From the NCBI GenBank assembly GCA_020853655.1, contig JADYYL010000347.1, positions 1-14,121 of the forward strand: a stretch of 14,121 nucleotides of DNA, in the 5' to 3' direction. The notes under the pieces are model-generated. The model was not told the origin of the DNA. It searched no databases and saw only the letters and a program-made list of their open reading frames with translations. This document shows positions 1 through 6,915 of the stretch, one piece after another. The DNA is from Deltaproteobacteria bacterium (lineage in GTDB: Bacteria; Bdellovibrionota_C; UBA2361; SZUA-149; JADYYL01). A program made the translations under genes and the position numbers. Position 1 is the stretch's first letter; each line of letters starts with the position of its first letter.

Positions 1-1
1 G

Positions 2-1591
2 GGCGGCGGGGGACCGAACCCGCCACCACCAAGCCCGACGCCAAGTCCTACCCCTGGTCCCACACCAGATCCGACCCCTGAGCCGCGCGCAGCTGACAGC
101 GACGGCGATGGAATCAGCGATACTGACGAAGCGAACTTGGGCACCAATCCGAATGACGCTGACTCCGACGACGACGGAATCGATGACGGTGCCGAACTCA
201 ACGACGGGACGAATCCGCTCGATCGAGGCAGCTTCCGGCGCGCGCTCGGAGCTCTCTCCTGCGCTTCTTGGGAGCGGCGCACTGCGACGAAGACGATCAC
301 TGCGTCGCTTGAGCTGCGCAATGTTCACTCGCTGGCACTGAATGCGCGCGCGATTTCCTACTCTGGTGCGGGAAAGAAGCTTTCAGAAACGCGATGCGTG
401 ATCAATCCGCAGAACGGCTGCAACATGAGTTTTACAAACTCTGTTCGCGCCGCTCGAGAAGCGACGGGTATGATCTGCGTCTCGCATGATGGTCCGCAAG
501 GCGCGTTGCTCGGCGGATTAGTGACGCGAGAGGAGGGAAGGACCTTGCAGAGTCCGCTGTCCTCAGGATCGCGCGGGGGGCAGTCCGTTCCGCTGAATTT
601 CAGCCTTAGTCTCGCCAACGGCGCTCGTATCAATGGAGTGTCCAACCGTTTGATTCTCTCCAATCTGTCTTCGCGAGCGCTTCCGGGTCGACTTGTGCTG
701 AGAGGTGCCGCAGGAGCCGTCGCGAAGATTACGACGCTGCGTCTCGCCCCAGCGGCTTCGTACTCTCTGCAGCTCACCCGCGTCGGGAATGATCGCGTAG
801 GCTCTGCTCAGTGGATCCCAGACGCTGGCGTCGATGCCGTGTTGCTCCGCAACATTCGCACCGTGACGCAACTCGTTAAGAACCGGAAGGTGTTTGAAGG
901 TGTCTCCGTTGTTGAAGGTGGAGTGGGATCCGGTTCGGCGCAGCACGTCGCGATGGATACGGCCACTGGAGGCGAACTCCTCAGCATTGCCAACACCACC
1001 GATCAGGCGCTGAACATCTCGCTTATTTACCGCGATGGGAGCCAGGGGCCGATCGCAAGCGAGACACTCACGTTGGCACCGCGTGCCACGGGTGAAATCG
1101 TCGTCGCCTCACGCGTTGGTCCGGGGAAGCGAGGTTCGATCGTCATCCAGGGCGCGTCTCCGTCCAGTGTGGTCGCCTATGTGACGCACGCCATTACCTC
1201 GACTCCGCTCAAGGTGACGGGGTTCTTCGACCTCGGTGTTATGGAGTCTCAGGGGATGGTGCTCCACGCTGGAATATCGGGCGCCGTGAAAGGCGGGGTG
1301 AAGCTGATACTCATGAATAACAGTGCGTCACCCATCTCCATCACTTACGACGTCCAACGACCGACGACCGTATCGGCTCCGAAGGGACGTCGAGTAACGT
1401 CAGGGGCGGTCTTTGCTCGCGGTGTCGTCGCTGAAGTCCCCGCAGAGGGGAGCGTCGAAGTCGATCTTTCCGACCTCAGTCGGACAAGCGGGGTTGTTCG
1501 ACTCGAGTCGAGTGAGCCGAGCGCGCTGAATGGGTGGCTCGTGCGGAGCGTCCGCGGAAGGTCGCATCTGGTATCAAACTTCGCGGAGTGA
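2..1591 (+). CDS. Surface/secreted protein with TSP type 3 calcium repeats and beta-sandwich repeats (5' partial)
   Basis: The frame is open from the window edge, so the N-terminus (and any signal peptide) lies outside. What is visible begins with a Gly run and a Pro/Thr/Ser linker (nt 8-90), typical of a stalk in an exported protein. Two thrombospondin type 3-like repeats follow (nt 95-232; DSDGDGISDTDE and DSDDDGIDDGAE, each followed by a GTNP motif), which bind calcium in known families. The rest (nt 290-1588) looks like four diverged repeats of about 70-110 residues, starting near nt 299, 640, 971 and 1298. Each has a short Asn/Ser-rich strand, a central 'LxPxxx' segment and a closing G-x-V/I-x-V/L strand. 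Only the first carries a Cys pair (CVINPQNGC). No enzyme motif or C-terminal anchor is seen. Likely a structural or adhesive cell-surface protein; the exact role is unknown. Confidence 0.85.
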   Translation, partial: GGGGPNPPPPSPTPSPTPGPTPDPTPEPRAADSDGDGISDTDEANLGTNPNDADSDDDGIDDGAELNDGTNPLDRGSFRRALGALSCASWERRTATKTITASLELRNVHSLALNARAISYSGAGKKLSETRCVINPQNGCNMSFTNSVRAAREATGMICVSHDGPQGALLGGLVTREEGRTLQSPLSSGSRGGQSVPLNFSLSLANGARINGVSNRLILSNLSSRALPGRLVLRGAAGAVAKITTLRLAPAASYSLQLTRVGNDRVGSAQWIPDAGVDAVLLRNIRTVTQLVKNRKVFEGVSVVEGGVGSGSAQHVAMDTATGGELLSIANTTDQALNISLIYRDGSQGPIASETLTLAPRATGEIVVASRVGPGKRGSIVIQGASPSSVVAYVTHAITSTPLKVTGFFDLGVMESQGMVLHAGISGAVKGGVKLILMNNSASPISITYDVQRPTTVSAPKGRRVTSGAVFARGVVAEVPAEGSVEVDLSDLSRTSGVVRLESSEPSALNGWLVRSVRGRSHLVSNFAE

Positions 1592-1717
1592 ACATCTCGC
1601 GCGTTCATCCGTGCTAGAGCGGGAACGCAACTCCGCTCGAATAGCCTCCGAACCTCAGAATGTGGTAGAAAGCATCCTCAGTGCAGCCCGCGTTGCCGCG
1701 TCGTTCTGCGACGGATG

Positions 1718-1742
1718 AAACGCGCAGTACACGCTGCGTTTT
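1718..1742 (+). terminator. Weak intrinsic-terminator-like hairpin
   Basis: A perfect 5-bp stem CGCAG/CTGCG with a six-base loop is flanked by AAA on the left and TTTT on the right, so the outer bases can also pair around a two-base bulge. It lies about 130 nt after the surface protein stop and could end that transcript. The T-run is only four bases, so it may instead be part of the leader of the next gene. Confidence 0.3.
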
Positions 1743-1754
1743 GTCGGTTGCGTC

Positions 1755-1769
1755 TCCCCGGTAAGGGGA
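1755..1769 (+). promoter_or_regulatory. Hairpin that masks the Shine-Dalgarno of the hydrolase-like gene
   Basis: TCCCC (1755-1759), loop GGTAA, GGGGA (1765-1769) form a perfect 5-bp GC-rich stem. Its right arm is the purine-rich Shine-Dalgarno (AAGGGGA) for the GTG start at 1774. Folding would hide the ribosome binding site. The same SD is also the best evidence for choosing the GTG start over the ATG at 1807. Any regulatory role is inference. Confidence 0.35.
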
Positions 1770-1773
1770 TTTC

Positions 1774-2559
1774 GTGAATGACTTCGAAATATCTCAACGA
1801 GTAGCCATGTCGACCCAGGCCTCATCATCCTCCGCCGCGGTGGCAACTGCAGCACCCGGTTCCGTCACTGTTGACGTTGGAGCCAAATCGCTCACACTTG
1901 TTCCCTGCGTGGAGTCGCCCGAGCAATCCTCGGTTATTCTCCTCATTCCAGACGTCACAGATATCGATGCCGGTCGCGTTCGGTTGCGAGAAGAGATTGC
2001 ACCGGGAGAAAAGACCTACGCCGTCGTCGGCCAGGGAGTGGAGTCCGGACACGTCGAGCAGTATGCCGAGCTGATCGAGCAACAGTTCCTTTCAAAAGAT
2101 TTCAAGCGCGTCACGCTTGTGGGGATCGGGCGTGGGGCAAACGTAGCCCAGGCAGTCGCGATTGTGTTCCCACGTATTGTTCGCCGTGTGATCCTGGTGA
2201 ATGCCACGACGAGGCTCGCTCCATCAAGGTTCGTGCGAATGGTCGATAGGATCGAGCGATTTCTTCCACTCGGACTCCCCATGCGTTCCTCTTCGACGAG
2301 TTTCGACTCGCGACCGTATCTCCACCGGGTCCGCTGCCCCGCATTGATCGTGACGACCCCCTCGGCGGACAGCTTCGTTCGAGCGCAGGCGGATACGATC
2401 TCCCAGGCGATACCGAATGCATGGCGTCGAGAGACGCGAGGGGAGGTCTCCCACGATACGGAGTTTGTTTCCTCCGAACTCACCACGCTCATCCGGGAAT
2501 TTCTGGATGTCCCACCGAAACGCCCACAGAAGAATCTAGCGCGTGCCGCGAGACAATAG
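1774..2559 (+). CDS. Alpha/beta-hydrolase-fold protein with substituted nucleophile
   Basis: A 261-residue protein with alpha/beta-hydrolase character: a strand ending VILLIPD near residue 55, then VTLVGIGRGANVAQAVA (113-129) at the nucleophile-elbow position, the strand VRRVILVNA, a short lid-like segment, CPALIVTTPSADSF (188-200) where the acidic residue sits, and VSHDTEF (225-230) with the histidine. The elbow reads G-I-G-R-G, so the expected catalytic Ser of GxSxG is Gly119 (codon 2128-2130), while a candidate Asp198 and His226 remain. It may be non-catalytic. The N-terminal 30 residues are Ser/Ala-rich without a clear signal peptide. Start GTG 1774 is preferred for its AAGGGGA site; ATG 1807 is the alternative. 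Its 3' end overlaps the convergent epimerase gene by 24 bp. Substrate or partner unknown. Confidence 0.75.
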   Translation: MNDFEISQRVAMSTQASSSSAAVATAAPGSVTVDVGAKSLTLVPCVESPEQSSVILLIPDVTDIDAGRVRLREEIAPGEKTYAVVGQGVESGHVEQYAELIEQQFLSKDFKRVTLVGIGRGANVAQAVAIVFPRIVRRVILVNATTRLAPSRFVRMVDRIERFLPLGLPMRSSSTSFDSRPYLHRVRCPALIVTTPSADSFVRAQADTISQAIPNAWRRETRGEVSHDTEFVSSELTTLIREFLDVPPKRPQKNLARAARQ

Positions 2560-3441
2560 GCCCCTGAGCGCGTGCTCGAGCGTGGGATAGTGAAACTGAA
2601 AGCCTTCGCTGAGGAGGCGTTCTGGAACGGCACGGATGCTCGCGAGGAGTAGCGTTGTCCCCATCTCGCCTAGTGCAAATCGGAGCGCAAAACTCGGCAC
2701 TGGCAAGAGTGCCGGTCTTCGCAAGATTGTGGCGAGGGTTCGAGTGAGCTCGTTGTTCGTCACCGGCTCCGGCGCGACGGCGTTGATGGCTCCGTCGATG
2801 GGTGCCTCCAGCAAAAACTGTATCGAGCGCACGAGGTCTGCCATATGGATCCAGCTCACGAACTGTTTCCCGCTCCCAATTCGACCTCCGAGGCCGAGTC
2901 GAAACGGCAGAAGCATTGGGGGGAGCGCTCCTCCATCACGAGAGAGCACGAGTCCCGTGCGAAGATGCACCACACGAACGCCCAGGTCTCGCGCCCGAGC
3001 TGCTTCTCGTTCCCATGCGACACAGACGTCACTCAGGAAGCCCGTCCCAGGTGGTGAGGTCTCCGCGAGCATCTCTGCTCGTTGACTGCCGTAGTAACCA
3101 TTCGCCGATGAAGCGATGAGCACCTCAGGCTTGGCGGATAGCTTCGCAAGTGTGTCGACAAGAAAGCGCGTGCCGTCCACTCGACTTCGAAGAATTCGGT
3201 TCTTCTTCGATTTCGTCCAGCGGAGCGCGGCGATGTTCTCGCCGGCGAGATGAACAACGGCGAACGCGCCTTCGAGCTCGCGGAGGTCAACCTCCCCTCG
3301 AGCGGGATCCCAGCGGATAGAATGGGGTGTTTTCGCGGATCTGCTCAGAACGCGGATATCGTAGGTCGGCGACAGCGCGGCAACGAGCGCGCGACCAACG
3401 AGTCCGGTTCCACCGGTGACGATTATCTTACGCCTCGTCAT
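2536..3441 (-). CDS. TIGR01777-family NAD(P)-dependent epimerase/oxidoreductase
   Basis: A 301-residue extended short-chain dehydrogenase with an N-terminal Rossmann motif (IIVTGGTGLVGRAL, residues 6-19), VVHLAGENIAALRW around residue 62, the family signature SSANGYYG and a C-terminal region (LPVPSFALRFALGEMGTTLL ...) that matches the DUF1731 tail of TIGR01777 proteins (YfcH-like, sometimes labelled SulA-related or nucleoside-diphosphate-sugar epimerase). The length is normal for the family and the substrate is not known. It is the last gene of the minus-strand operon: its ATG overlaps the stop of the VOC gene in an ATGA (3438-3441), implying translational coupling. The stop at 2536 lies inside the 3' end of the convergent hydrolase-like gene. 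Confidence 0.92.
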   Translation of the reverse strand: MTRRKIIVTGGTGLVGRALVAALSPTYDIRVLSRSAKTPHSIRWDPARGEVDLRELEGAFAVVHLAGENIAALRWTKSKKNRILRSRVDGTRFLVDTLAKLSAKPEVLIASSANGYYGSQRAEMLAETSPPGTGFLSDVCVAWEREAARARDLGVRVVHLRTGLVLSRDGGALPPMLLPFRLGLGGRIGSGKQFVSWIHMADLVRSIQFLLEAPIDGAINAVAPEPVTNNELTRTLATILRRPALLPVPSFALRFALGEMGTTLLLASIRAVPERLLSEGFQFHYPTLEHALRGLLSRGTR

Positions 3442-3743
3442 TCTGAATCCTCGATAAGCTCCACGACATTCCCTGTTGGATCCGCGAGATACAGTGAACG
3501 CCGACCATTACGGCCCGCGCCGAGGACTCCGAAGGAGGCGGCGTCCTCCCGTTCGAAGCCGATATGCTGGGGCTCCTGACTCGGGAGGCACAGTCGCAGA
3601 AGCAAGTTCTCGAAACGCAACTCCGCAAAAGTCGGTTCCTCGAGCACCACGTCACAGTGAAAGCTTGTTGAGTACCAACGCACCGCGCGTGCAACATCGC
3701 TCACGTGAATCGTCAAATGGTGAATCGAATCAAGTTCCTTCAT
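3438..3743 (-). CDS. VOC/glyoxalase-superfamily small protein
   Basis: A 101-residue single-domain vicinal-oxygen-chelate protein. The opening strand LDSIHHLTIHVSDVARAVRWY has the usual N-terminal metal-ligand His, QHIGFE the second His, and LADPTGNVVELIE the closing strand with Glu. Such proteins act as dioxygenases, lyases or antibiotic-resistance proteins; the substrate cannot be inferred. The frame can be extended to 3788, but ATG 3743 is chosen because homology begins there and the longer form would run further into nth. It overlaps the nth stop by 14 bp upstream and the epimerase start by 4 bp downstream, so it is coupled in the middle of the operon. Its Shine-Dalgarno is weak, which fits re-initiation after nth. 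Confidence 0.85.
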   Translation of the reverse strand: MKELDSIHHLTIHVSDVARAVRWYSTSFHCDVVLEEPTFAELRFENLLLRLCLPSQEPQHIGFEREDAASFGVLGAGRNGRRSLYLADPTGNVVELIEDSE

Positions 3744-4473
3744 GTTGAGTCCGTGCTCGAGCTTTCTTCCGGTCGGCGATGACCGCATCTTCCGCTGTTT
3801 GGTAATACAAACACAAATCGGTCGCGTTGCACCGCGCGCATTCGGGCCGCCGGGCCTTGCAGACTCGGCGACCGTGAAAAATGAGGGTGTGACTGAACAT
3901 AGTCCAATCGACGGGAGAGAGTACTTGCTGAAGCTCCGCTTCGATAGTGACCGGATCTTCGCTCTGTGTCAGTCCAAGGCGGAGAGAGAGTCGGGTGACG
4001 TGGGTGTCGACTGGCAGCCCAGGTGTGTCGAATGCGTTGCCCAAAACGACGTTCGCCGTCTTTCTGCCAACCCCCGGTAGTTGGACGAGTTCTTCCATCG
4101 AGCGGGGAATCTCGCCGTGAAAGTCGTCGCGAATTTTCCGCATCGTGCCCAGAATGCTCTTCGCTTTCTGCCGATAGAACCCGGCCGATTGAATGATCGC
4201 TTCGAGCTGGTCTGTGCCGAGCCCCAAGTAGTCATCTGGTGTCCGCGCCCGTCGAAACAGTTCGCGCGTCACAATATTCACACGCGCATCTGTGCACTGC
4301 GCGGATAGAATCGTGGCAACCAACAGATCGAGAGGCGTCGTGAAGTCGAGTTCAATATGCGCGTCGGGGTGGAGGGCACGGAGGCGATCGTAGACCTTCT
4401 GTGCCTTCGACGGCTCGCCCGGTGTTGTGCGCTTCTTTGAACGAGACTGAGTCTTCGTCTGGGACTGGGTCAC
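3730..4473 (-). CDS. nth: Endonuclease III, DNA glycosylase/AP lyase
   Basis: Removes oxidised pyrimidines and cleaves abasic sites in base excision repair. The 247-residue protein has the helix-hairpin-helix LPGVGRKTANVVL with catalytic Lys138, catalytic Asp156 in PVDTHVTRL, and the [4Fe-4S] loop C205-x6-C212-x2-C215-x5-C221. It is longer than the roughly 211-residue E. coli enzyme because of a basic N-terminal extension of about 25 residues (MTQSQTKTQSRSKKR...) and a short basic C-terminal tail. The start is GTG, overlapping the DUF72 stop as GTGA (4470-4473), and the 3' end overlaps the VOC gene by 14 bp. Identification is firm; the short extensions are of unknown significance. Confidence 0.97.
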   Translation of the reverse strand: MTQSQTKTQSRSKKRTTPGEPSKAQKVYDRLRALHPDAHIELDFTTPLDLLVATILSAQCTDARVNIVTRELFRRARTPDDYLGLGTDQLEAIIQSAGFYRQKAKSILGTMRKIRDDFHGEIPRSMEELVQLPGVGRKTANVVLGNAFDTPGLPVDTHVTRLSLRLGLTQSEDPVTIEAELQQVLSPVDWTMFSHTLIFHGRRVCKARRPECARCNATDLCLYYQTAEDAVIADRKKARARTQHEGT

Positions 4474-5429
4474 TGTACCTCCAGCGACCGAACGAGTTCG
4501 CGTCCGACGGAATCAATGGTTCCGGGCGCATACCCTTCCGAGCGATTGTTGACGAGTATGTAAACCTTGACGTTCTTCTCGAGTCCGCGACGGGCAAGGC
4601 GTATAAGATCGGCGCGCATGTGCGGGATGGGAGCCTGCAGATATTCGTACGGTTGAAATCTTCGAACGGCATCTTCGTACTTCATCCCCAGCGGGGTGAG
4701 GATGCGAGCGACATAAAATGGCGCACTCAATCCCCCCGCGTTGGCGGAGGAGGTCATCTGCACATGGAGTGGAGGCATCTGACTCCAATGATTGAAGCAG
4801 TGTGTTACGCCGTGTGCGTTGAGCACCTCGAAGTACTCCGGGATAAGGAGCGACTCGTTTCGGAGCTCTACCGCGTATCGAAAGTCCGTCGGGATCGACC
4901 CCAGAAATGCACCCAGTCGCTCGAGGAAGGTCTGAGGCGATAGGTCCTGATCGAATGTTATTCGCGGAAATTGGAGGATAAACACTCCGGTATGCTGCCG
5001 AATCTCATCATGTGAGAACGCCGCCGCGACTCGAGAGGTGAACGCCTGAGGATCGAGGAACGTTGCGTTGACCTGTCCGGCGCGATCCTTATAGCGATCG
5101 ATTTTTGGGAAGCGCGGAATCGTAATGGTATCCCAGACCTTTGTGCACCATTCGAAATCCGCTGGAACCTGGCTGGCATATCGAGTGAGTGTCGAAAGCG
5201 CCGGTGGACCGTAAAACGAGCTATCGATCCCAACCGTGCGAAACCAAGGAAACTGCGAGTACTCGATTAACGATCTCGCCCGCAGATCTTTCTCGTCCTT
5301 GTAGTGCTCTCGATACACCGTTCCCATCCAGCCGGGGTAGTTCCAAGAGCTCGTTCCGAATAGGATATTTGTCGGAAGCTTTGCCGCCGCCTCGAAATCA
5401 AAGAGTCCTTCGGGGGGGTGACCGCTCAT
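4470..5429 (-). CDS. DUF72 (YecE-like) TIM-barrel protein
   Basis: A 319-residue protein with hallmarks of the DUF72 family: FGTSSWNYPGWMGTVYREHY near the N-terminus, FPWFRTVGIDSSFYGPP, ADFEWCTKVWDTITIPRF in the body, AVELRNES and YILVNNRSEGYAPGTIDSVGREL at the C-terminus. The family adopts a TIM-barrel fold and has no settled biochemical function. It starts at ATG 5429, overlapping the DUF423 stop by 4 bp (ATGA), and its stop overlaps the GTG of nth. Being coupled to nth is suggestive of a role near DNA repair but does not prove one. Confidence 0.92.
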   Translation of the reverse strand: MSGHPPEGLFDFEAAAKLPTNILFGTSSWNYPGWMGTVYREHYKDEKDLRARSLIEYSQFPWFRTVGIDSSFYGPPALSTLTRYASQVPADFEWCTKVWDTITIPRFPKIDRYKDRAGQVNATFLDPQAFTSRVAAAFSHDEIRQHTGVFILQFPRITFDQDLSPQTFLERLGAFLGSIPTDFRYAVELRNESLLIPEYFEVLNAHGVTHCFNHWSQMPPLHVQMTSSANAGGLSAPFYVARILTPLGMKYEDAVRRFQPYEYLQAPIPHMRADLIRLARRGLEKNVKVYILVNNRSEGYAPGTIDSVGRELVRSLEVQ

Positions 5430-5830
5430 CTCGAAGTCTCACTTCGCATGAAGGCGCGCGCGAGGAATGCCCAAGTGATGATGAAGGCCGTACCTCCGAA
5501 CGGGGTGACCATTCCGAGTGGGCGAAAACCCGTCAGCGCGAGGAGGTAGAGCGAGCCGCTGAATAATCCAATCCCGATGAGGAACCCATGAAAGGCGTTC
5601 CGAGCATCGCGATGGGAGAGCAGTGATGCGCGCTCTGCTGAGAGAAGGAACAACAATACGAGCACATGGAAGAGATGATAAAAAACGCCTTTCTCGAACG
5701 CGTCGAAGAGCCGAGGGTCGATTCGATCGCGGAGGGCATGAGCCCCGAATGCGCCCGCGACAACAGCGAGCGCCCCGAGCACCGCTGTGCACGCGGCATA
5801 ACTCCGTGGTAGGTAATCTCGATTGTGCAT
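5426..5830 (-). CDS. DUF423 (YgdD-like) small inner-membrane protein
   Basis: A 134-residue integral membrane protein with four hydrophobic segments: CTAVLGALAVVAGAFGAHAL, the YHLFHVLVLLFLL helix, a GFLIGIGLFSGSLYLLALTG helix and GGTAFIITWAFLARAFM. The GAFGAHAL motif and the 'LGMVTPFGGTAFI' stretch are typical of DUF423. The frame can be read from 5935, but ATG 5830 is chosen because the family starts just before the first helix and the extra 35 residues have no membrane or family character. It is the first gene of the minus-strand operon. A perfect inverted repeat lies 24-40 bp upstream of its start. Confidence 0.9.
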   Translation of the reverse strand: MHNRDYLPRSYAACTAVLGALAVVAGAFGAHALRDRIDPRLFDAFEKGVFYHLFHVLVLLFLLSAERASLLSHRDARNAFHGFLIGIGLFSGSLYLLALTGFRPLGMVTPFGGTAFIITWAFLARAFMRSETSR

Positions 5831-5853
5831 CGAGGACGGTCTTAACAAGAATC

Positions 5854-5870
5854 TGCTGGAATCTCCAGCA
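5854..5870. promoter_or_regulatory. Perfect 7+7 inverted repeat in the divergent DUF423/udk intergenic region
   Basis: TGCTGGA, spacer ATC, TCCAGCA form an exact inverted repeat in the 51-bp gap between the divergent starts at 5830 (minus) and 5882 (plus). The size fits a dimeric repressor operator, and the gap is too short for two independent full promoters. On the minus strand a poor -35/-10 pair (TTGCTG, 17 bp, TTGTTA) would straddle it. As RNA it is a hairpin with only a 3-nt loop. The operator role is inference. Confidence 0.4.
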
Positions 5871-5881
5871 ACCGGCCAGAG

Positions 5882-6568
5882 ATGCTGAAATCTCTCGACA
5901 TCAAACGAGTTGGTTTGGCACCGCACGAAGATCATAAACAGAGTTTATCGCCCATTCTGCCTCTCTGTGTCGTGATCGGCCTCGGGGGAGGAACGGCGAG
6001 TGGAAAAACGAATCTGGCGAGGACGTTGCTCGAACGTTGTCGGCCGAGGGGAGCCGAGATGATCGCATTCGATTCTTATTATCGAGTCCAGTCGCATCTC
6101 TCATACGAAGAACGGTGCGGGCTCAACTTCGATGCGCCGGAGGCGCTGGACTTCGACCTCCTGTATGACCACGTGCAATCCTTACTCCGCGCAGAGAGTA
6201 TTTCGGTGCCCGTGTATGACTTTGCACGTCACGATCGAAAAGGTGAGTTCTTGGATGTGCGGCCATCTCGGCTCCTCATCATAGAGGGGATCCTTGCTTT
6301 ACATGATCCGCGACTGGTCGAACTGATGGATTTCAAGGTGTTTCTCGACGCGGCTCCGGAAGTGCGGTTTGCCAGGCGGCTTGAAAGAGATATTCGAGAG
6401 CGAGGACGCACTGAGGACTCTGTTCGCAGTCAGTGGGCGGTGACGGTAGAGCCGATGTATCAAACGTATTGCGCGCCAAGCGCTTCGAATGCCGACATGA
6501 TTATCTGCGACCGCGCTGATTGGGAATCAGTCGCTGAACGCATAGAGCAGCTCATCACGCCCCCGTAG
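5882..6568 (+). CDS. udk: Uridine kinase-family P-loop kinase
   Basis: Phosphorylates uridine/cytidine in pyrimidine salvage. The 228-residue protein has a Walker A at residues 35-43 (GGGTASGKT), FDSYYR in the place of the Udk substrate motif, NFDAPEALDFDLLYDHVQSL, PVYDFARHDRKGE and LIIEGILALHD, all in the order seen in Udk. E. coli Udk is 213 residues; the roughly 20 extra N-terminal residues here are not family-like, so translation may start later than ATG 5882, although no later start with a good Shine-Dalgarno stands out. It is transcribed divergently from the DUF423 operon and converges with the DUF2007 gene 29 bp downstream. A related phosphoribulokinase-like specificity cannot be excluded from the sequence alone. 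Confidence 0.9.
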   Translation: MLKSLDIKRVGLAPHEDHKQSLSPILPLCVVIGLGGGTASGKTNLARTLLERCRPRGAEMIAFDSYYRVQSHLSYEERCGLNFDAPEALDFDLLYDHVQSLLRAESISVPVYDFARHDRKGEFLDVRPSRLLIIEGILALHDPRLVELMDFKVFLDAAPEVRFARRLERDIRERGRTEDSVRSQWAVTVEPMYQTYCAPSASNADMIICDRADWESVAERIEQLITPP

Positions 6569-6597
6569 CCGCACGCGAGCCCGGCGTTTCCCTTGTT

Positions 6598-6915
6598 TTA
6601 CAATGGGCGTTCGGCGCCGCAGTTCCAGCACTGCGTGAACTGCGGCCCAATCGCCTCGTGACATCGCTCACATGTCCATCCGCTTCCGCTGACACAACTC
6701 GTCTGCGACTGAAAATCTGCAATGAGCCGCTCTGCCCGCTCGACTTTTGCTTCGTCGAGGACCCATACCTCCGGATAGCATTCCATCGAAGGAATCTCGC
6801 CGGCAGCGCTCCGGATGTTCTCGTTGTGGATACGCGCGGCAATGCCATCCGCGTCAAGAATGTTCCGAACGTGATGTGCTTCCCAGGGAGTAGGAGAAAC
6901 GAATACTTTTTTCAT
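6598..6915 (-). CDS. DUF2007-domain protein with C-terminal zinc ribbon
   Basis: A 105-residue protein. Residues 1-68 match the DUF2007 (putative signal-transducing) domain: MKKVFVSPTPWEAHHVRNILDADGIAA with the usual early strand and helix, then PEVWVLDEAKVERAERLI. The C-terminal end carries two Cys pairs, Cys82-x2-Cys85 and Cys96-x2-Cys99, forming a zinc-ribbon knuckle pair. The role is unknown; the family is often encoded as a small stand-alone protein. ATG 6915 lies 62 bp inside the end of the upstream ogt reading frame, and no clear Shine-Dalgarno precedes it, so translation may depend on ogt. Confidence 0.88.
   Translation of the reverse strand: MKKVFVSPTPWEAHHVRNILDADGIAARIHNENIRSAAGEIPSMECYPEVWVLDEAKVERAERLIADFQSQTSCVSGSGWTCERCHEAIGPQFTQCWNCGAERPL

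Larger units (their letters stand above)
1592..1773. other. 182-bp intergenic region between surface protein and hydrolase-like gene
   Basis: No gene is supported here; the short frames across it have no recognisable protein character. It contains a 6-bp stem with a 10-nt loop at 1617-1638 without a T-run, a terminator-like hairpin at 1718-1742, and a small hairpin over the ribosome binding site at 1755-1769. It therefore probably holds the end of the upstream transcript and the promoter and leader of the downstream gene. No clear -35/-10 pair could be picked out. Confidence 0.5.

Noticed and set aside
358..777. 139-codon minus-strand ORF antisense to the surface protein
   Set aside because: Low-complexity, Arg/Ser-rich shadow with no family resemblance; the plus-strand repeats are clearly the coding frame.
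5831..5935. N-terminal extension of the DUF423 protein
   Set aside because: The extra 35 residues lack family resemblance and would overlap the udk start; ATG 5830 fits the family.
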